Positions 58,776 through 64,000 of a DNA stretch of 64,000 nt are shown here, in pieces. The DNA is from Eonycteris spelaea. Its lineage: Eukaryota; Chordata; Mammalia; Chiroptera; Pteropodidae. The DNA is taken from positions 62,001-126,000 of the forward strand of contig PUFA01000557.1 in the NCBI GenBank assembly GCA_003508835.1, read 5' to 3'. Numbering within the stretch: the first letter of the stretch is position 1; each line of letters begins with the position of its first letter. A program made the translations under genes and the position numbers. The notes under the pieces are model-generated. The model saw only the letters and a program-made list of their open reading frames with translations, did no database searches and was not told the DNA's origin.

Positions 58776-60838
58776 AACAGGTATCCAAATTGGAGAGGAA
58801 GAAGTTACTGTCATTATTTGCAGATGACATCATACTGTATATACAGAAACCTAAAGATGCCACATACACATACACACACACAAAAAAAACTTTTGGAACT
58901 GATCAATGAATTCAGGAAAATAGCAAGGTACAAAATTAATATTCAGAAGTCAGTTGCATTTTTATACACCAATGATGAACTTTCAGAAAGAGAAATTAAG
59001 AAAAGAATCCCATTTACCACTGCATCAAAAACAATAAAATATCTAGCAATCAAATTAATAAGGAGGTAAAAGACCTGTTCTTGGAAAATTTTGTCATTGA
59101 AAAAAAATTGAAGAAGATACAAATAAATGGAAGCATATACCATGTTCATGTGTATGAAGAATCAATATGATTAAAATGGCCATTCTACCCAAAGTGATCT
59201 GTAGATTCAATGCAATCCCTATCAAAATACCAGTAGCATTTTTCAGAGAACGAGAACAAATAATTCTAAAATTTATATGAAACCATAAAAGATCCCTAAT
59301 AGCCATGGCAATCTTGAGAAGAAAGGACAAAGTTGGGAGGATTATTACTATCTGATATCAAACTGTACTACAAGGGTACAGTAATGAAAACAGCATGATA
59401 ATGTCATAAAAATAGATACATTAATCAATGGAACAGAATAGAGAGCTCAGAAATAAATAAACATCTATACACTCATTTAATATATGACAAAGAATCTGCA
59501 ATGAGGTAAATAGAGTCTCTTCAATAAATGCCATTGGGAAAACAGGACAGATACATGCAAAAAAATTAAACTGGACCACATTCTTACACCATATACAAGA
59601 ATGGACTCAAAATAGATTAAAGACTTAAATGTGAGACCCCAAACCATAAAACTCCTAGAAGAAAACATAGGCAATAAACTCTCTGACATGGCTACTGGTA
59701 ATTTCTTTTCAGATATATTTCCTCGGGCAAGGAAAACAAAAGAAAAAATAAACAAATGGGACTATATCAAACTAAAAAGTTTTTTTTACAATAAAGGAAA
59801 CCATCAACAAAACAAAAGGCAACCTACTGAATGAGAGATGATATTTGCTTATGATACATCTGATAAGGGGTTAATATCTGAAATATATAAAGAATTCATA
59901 CAATTCAACAACAAAAAACAAACAAATCCATTAAAAAATGTGCAGAAGACCTGAATAGACATTTCTCCAAAGAGGACATACAGATGACCAATAGACATAT
60001 GAAAAGATGCTTAATATCACTAATCATCAGAGAAGTACAAATTAAAACCACAATGAGATGTCATCTCACATCTGTCAGAATGGCTATCATCAATAAATCA
60101 AAAAATTAGTGTTTGCAAGGACGTGTAGAAAAGGGAACCCTCATACGCTTTCGGTGGGATGGCAGACTGGTTTCGCCACTATGGAAAACAGTCTGGACGT
60201 TCCTCAAAATATTAAAAATGGGTCTACCTTTTGCCCAGCAACTGTACTTCTGGGTATTTATCCAAAGGAAACTAAAACAATTATTTGTAAAGATCTATAT
60301 GTTCCTATGTTCATGGCAGTGGTATTTAAAATAGCCAAGATATCAAGCAACCTAAATGTCCATCAACAATTGGATAAAGAAGTTACGGTTCATGTATACA
60401 ATGGAATATTATTCAGCCATAAAAAATGAAATCCTACCATTTGCAATGACATAGATGGACCTAGAGTTTATCATGCTGAGTGAAATAAGTCAGAGAAAGA
60501 TAAATACCATTTGATTTCACTTATATGTGGAATCTAAGGAACAAAAAAACAAACAAATTGGAAACAGACTCACAAATATAGGATGACGGCTAGAGGGAAG
60601 GGGAGATTGGGGACTGAGAGAAAGAGGTGAAGTGTTAAAGAAGTATAAATTAGTAGTCGATAGATGGTCACGTGGATGGGGAGAATGGTATAGGGAATGC
60701 AGTTGGCAGTGAGGTAATGGCTAGTGTGAAGCCAGAGGGGTGATAGAGTAATCACGGGGATCATTTCATAAGCTATGTAAATGTCTAACCAATATACTGT
60801 ATACTTGAAACTAATAATAAAATAAAATAAAATGCTAG
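58776..60838 (+). mobile_element. Long L1 retrotransposon, 3' segment
   Basis: Resumes the L1 in its reverse-transcriptase region. The catalytic FADD motif lies at 58,817-58,828, about 40 bases after the retroviral insertion. The rest of ORF2 is decayed and runs to about 60.45 kb, then the 3' UTR, ending in an AATAA/AAAT-rich tail (60,811-60,838). The 3' UTR type differs from that of the L1 at 5.4-8.66 kb. Confidence 0.92.
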
Positions 60839-60850
60839 AAAAAGTCCATG
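60839..60850 (+). repeat. Target-site duplication of the long L1, right copy
   Basis: aaaaagtccatg, pairing with 44,597-44,608, 16 kb away. Confidence 0.85.
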
Positions 60851-60859
60851 TATCAAGTG

Positions 60860-61100
60860 CTTGCCCTTGTTCAAGCACTAAACTCCATGCTTCTCATCTA
60901 TTATTTCATTTAATCCCCACAACAACCTTGAGAAACAGATACTGCTATTAAACCCTTTTATGTCAGATGAGGAAAGGGAAGGTCATGCTGGTGTGAAGGT
61001 GAAGTGACTTGCCCCAGGTGACACAGATAGGAAGAAGTGGTGGAGGTAGAATTTAAGTCCAGGTCTCTATGACTCCTGAGCCTCTTTCTATGATACCACG
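60860..61100 (-). repeat. MIR-like SINE, antisense
   Basis: Reverse-complement MIR features: 'ttaatccccacaacaacctt', 'gacttgccccaggtgacaca', 'taggaagaagtggtggaggt' and 'atttaagtccaggtctctat'. Confidence 0.75.
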
Positions 61101-61234
61101 ATGCTTCAACATTTCCATAGGATATTTCTGCTAAGGAAGCACTATACGGGGCTGACATGGTGGAAGCAAGGAGAGCCCTTGAAAGGAAAAATAATGATCA
61201 ACTATATAGTCAGATGTTTTCATACTTTCTTGTA

Positions 61235-61560
61235 TTAGTTATATATTGCTGTGTAAAACACTATTACCACAAACTTAGCAGCCTAAAACAATACACCTTT
61301 ATTATCTCACAGTTTCTGTGGGTCAGGAGTCTTGGCACAACTTAGCTGGGTTCTCTGAAAGGCTGCAATCAAGGTGCTGGCCAGGGCAGGGCCCTCATCT
61401 GAGACTCAACTGGGGAAGAATTCACGTCCAAGCTCACATGGTTATTGGTAGCATTCAATTCCTTGTGGGCTACCAGACCGAAGACCTCAGTTCCTAGCTT
61501 GCTGTTAGCAAGAGGCCACTCTTATTTCCTTGCTGTATCAGTTAGGGTTCTCCAGAAAAA
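61235..61560 (-). mobile_element. Old LTR-like repeat, family unresolved
   Basis: The text 'ttagttatatattgctgtgt', 'accacaaacttagcagccta' and 'ttattatctcacagtttctg' resembles the reverse complement of a mammalian ERVL/MaLR-type LTR end. It is followed by 'cagttagggttctccagaaa', the start of another common repeat. I cannot name the subfamilies. Confidence 0.45.
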
Positions 61561-61568
61561 GGAAACCA

Positions 61569-61652
61569 ATAGTGTGGTGTGTGTGTGGGGGGGGGGGGGA
61601 GGTTGTGCGCATGCGCGCATGTGCGTGCGTGCATTCATGCTTGCATGCGTAT
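61569..61652. repeat. GT/G-run/GC-rich alternating tract
   Basis: A short GT run, then a G run of about 13, then alternating purine-pyrimidine sequence such as gtgcgcatgcgcgcatgtgc. Low complexity; could adopt left-handed DNA. Confidence 0.85.
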
Positions 61653-62385
61653 TCTGAGCAAGATCTAGTCTGTTTCAGACCCTGAATCCAAACCCAAAGG
61701 AGTTTTGCCCCTATGGGCTTGCCTCAGGCCATGTGACTGCTCAGTAACTATATTTTTACCTTCAACTTTCCTGGGGAAGATGATAGGAAATGGTGGATCT
61801 GTGGAACGGGTAGGAGTGAACCAGAATCTGTGACTCCCTTAAGACATACTCTCAAGTCCTGTACTAAAGCACAGCAATAGAACAAAAGCCATACACCAGA
61901 ATTGGTGTCCAGGGAGCCAGGAAATGCAAATGGGCCCTGGGTGCTGAGAAAAGCCCAAGGCTAATAATGATACAACAATAGATGCCAAAGAGAGGCATCA
62001 AATTATTTTCCAGCTGTGATTTCAACTTCAACAAAACATTCATGGGTTTTACAAAAGTAGGACTGTAGTTCTCCAAGCTTCTTTGAGGAATGGTTTCATT
62101 AACAGTCCACTGTATTTTCCACTTCATTCAATAGTCTTTGAAAGAATGACTTTTTTAAAAGAATGGTTTTTAAAAAGCAGCTTGCCTTTCATAGTAAGAA
62201 TGACAGAAATGTATTAAATAAAATAGAACATTTCAAAAAAAATGAGATTGAAACTTCAAGTGGTGGAAGTATAATTTGAGCATGATTTTGAGCCTGAGAT
62301 ATCTGGAGGGAACTGAAGGTGGATGCGGTTCAAAACACAAATGGCAGGAGTGTAGTGGGTGAGCAAAAAATAAACACAAGCAATT
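61653..62385. other. Intergenic sequence, nothing specific recognised
   Basis: No gene, RNA or clear repeat recognised. Confidence 0.5.
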
Positions 62386-62960
62386 CATAAAAACAACACA
62401 AATGGCAAATAAACACATAAAAAGCTGTTTGATCTCACGCATAACCAAAGAAATATAAATTAAGATTTTAAAAAGGCTGATGTCTAGGGTTAGAAAGAGT
62501 ACAGGGAAAAGGACACCCAGGTACTCTAGGTTGACATGTAAATTGATAAAACCTTTATAGAGGTCAGTTAGGCATGATCTTTCCAAATTGTAAGTGCACC
62601 TACCCTTTGTCCCAGGTATTCTTCTTCTGGGAGATATTTCTACAGAAACAATTGTGCAAAGATTTATGTAAGAAGATATTCATTTCAGCATTATTTGCAC
62701 CATGGAAAAATAGATATAACCTAAATATCATCAATATAAGAGTGATTAATGAATTATGGTACAGCTATACAATGGCTCTCTCTATATCCTAAAGAGAATA
62801 AGGTAGATTGGTATGGGTTGGTATATAAGGATAGTCATAAATATAACTAAGTGAAAGAAGCAATTTTCAGAAAATTAAGTACAATATAATTCCATTTTAT
62901 GAAAAACAAAACAAATGAAAAATCTGTATGTAGAGTGTTAAACATTTGTAATTTTAATAG
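62386..62960 (+). mobile_element. Old L1-like fragment, sense
   Basis: Late L1 order: 'ggcaaataaacacataaaaa', 'aaccaaagaaatataaatta', 'aagatattcatttcagcatt' and 'gaattatggtacagctatac'. Diverged; borders approximate. Confidence 0.6.
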
Positions 62961-63464
62961 CTGAGACCAGAGCTCCCCTTAGGGAGGGAGGCATTTTTTT
63001 TTTTTTAAGGAAAATATCTTGAATAAGCATCCTGTGATGTGAAAATTGAAGTCCTGGGGAGTTGGGCAAGATGGTAGGAAGTCAGTGAAAATTTTCTATT
63101 AGGGAAGTGGATAAAGGACTTGAAGGACAAGGTTATCAAATATTCAGAGTTAAGGGGTTTTTTTTGTATTATTATGGTATCAATTCCCCTTCATTGCTAT
63201 AAGCAATAAATAAATGTCTTTTATGAGTGATTTCAGTGGAAATTAAGGAAAAGAGACTGAATCTCATGTAAGGGCTTCTTCAGAGAAAAAGAGAAAAAAT
63301 CATCCAAAAGAGGTAAGTGGGATACAGAGTAGTTCGGGAATGGTGGGTTCTTCAAGTCCAAAGTGACCAAGTGACATTGAGAATATGGATATCTTGGCAA
63401 GAACATTGACCTTCCCACATCTAGAATAGGGAAAATTTGTCAATTGACATATGAAATTTAAGCC
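62961..63464. other. Intergenic sequence, nothing specific recognised
   Basis: AT-rich, with a T run at about 62,995-63,006. No gene recognised. Confidence 0.5.
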
Positions 63465-63715
63465 TGTGGTCTCTGGAGTCAGACATACTAGATTGAAAAC
63501 TTGGCTCTAATAATAGCTATGTGAATCAGGCAAGTCAATTAAACACCTTGTACCTCAATGTCCTCATCTGTTAAATGGGGATGATAATAGTATCTTTCTC
63601 ATAGGTTTGTTGTGAGGCTTAAGATTATTTTGAAGGTTAAATGAGATTTTATCTGGAAAGCACTTGGAATAGTACCTGAAATTAAGTGCTCAATGAAAGT
63701 TAATGTTAACCATTA
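63465..63715 (+). repeat. MIR SINE, sense
   Basis: MIR order: 'tggtctctggagtcagacat', 'ttggctctaataatagctat', 'tgtcctcatctgttaaatgg', 'ataggtttgttgtgaggctt' and 'aagtgctcaatgaaagttaa'. Confidence 0.9.
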
Positions 63716-63920
63716 TCATCATCTACCTGGGTTACAAAAGTAAAAGATATATTTATTAAATATGAAATTATCATGTTTCCTTAATTCCATGATATATTAT
63801 TTTTCTAATTTCTGTAATTGGGACTCATCATACCATTATTTTACATTTACATTTAAAGTAAGTTTTCTCACCCCATCCAAATAATTCTAAAACTATCTGA
63901 CTCTCTAAAAGCATGCTCTA

Positions 63921-64000
63921 GGTCAGTGTTTCTCAAACTTTAATGTGGGTGCCTTGTTAAAATGCAGATTTCGATTCAGTGGGTCTGGGGTAGAGCTTGA
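63921..64000 (+). mobile_element. hAT/Charlie-type (MER5/MER20-like) element cut by the window end
   Basis: Starts near 'cagtgtttctcaaactttaa' and continues 'ccttgttaaaatgcagattt', then 'gattcagtgggtctggggta', the usual order of this family. The right end is outside the window. Confidence 0.7.

Overview
This is a piece of a mammalian nuclear genome, AT-rich, with long introns and many interspersed repeats. Its only recognisable protein-coding gene is CLCN5, the X-linked gene for the endosomal 2Cl-/H+ exchanger ClC-5. Eleven coding exons lie on the + strand from about 13.06 to 31.63 kb. All have GT/AG splice sites and consistent phases. If three apparently missing bases in one exon are allowed for, the coding sequence is exactly that of a 746-residue protein. 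A long 3' UTR probably follows, ending at a polyadenylation signal near 38.29 kb. The last shared codons of a longer N-terminal isoform are visible upstream of the canonical ATG, but the earlier exons of that isoform lie outside the window.

The repeats suggest a bat, probably a fruit bat (Pteropodidae). An antisense element in a CLCN5 intron is a 5S rRNA copy with an A-rich tail, matching the 5S-derived SINE type described from fruit bats. Several L1 3' ends also resemble bat L1s. I saw no Alu, B1/B2, Bov-tA, carnivore tRNA-Lys, equine or vespertilionid SINEs. The assignment is inference.

Layout: 0-10.5 kb is upstream or 5' intron sequence with old L1 pieces, a MIR and an internally deleted L1 (5.4-8.66 kb). 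At 10.6-10.9 kb there is a candidate 5' exon. CLCN5 with its introns fills 13-31.6 kb, and its 3' UTR runs to about 38.3 kb. From 38.3 to 44.6 kb is intergenic sequence with MIR and L2 fragments, plus an MLT1-like LTR inserted in an L2. From 44.6 to 60.85 kb is one nested structure: a long L1 with a 12-bp target duplication and a tandem 323-bp repeat in its 5' region, interrupted by a small 5'-truncated L1 and by a complete but decayed antisense endogenous retrovirus (50.5-58.8 kb). The rest is old repeats.

The points most worth checking are the cluster of single-base losses in exon 6 of CLCN5, which creates an in-frame stop just before the gating glutamate, and a compensated frameshift in the CBS1 domain. 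Both look more like sequence error than biology, but they decide whether this copy reads as functional. I found no convincing new biological system in the window.
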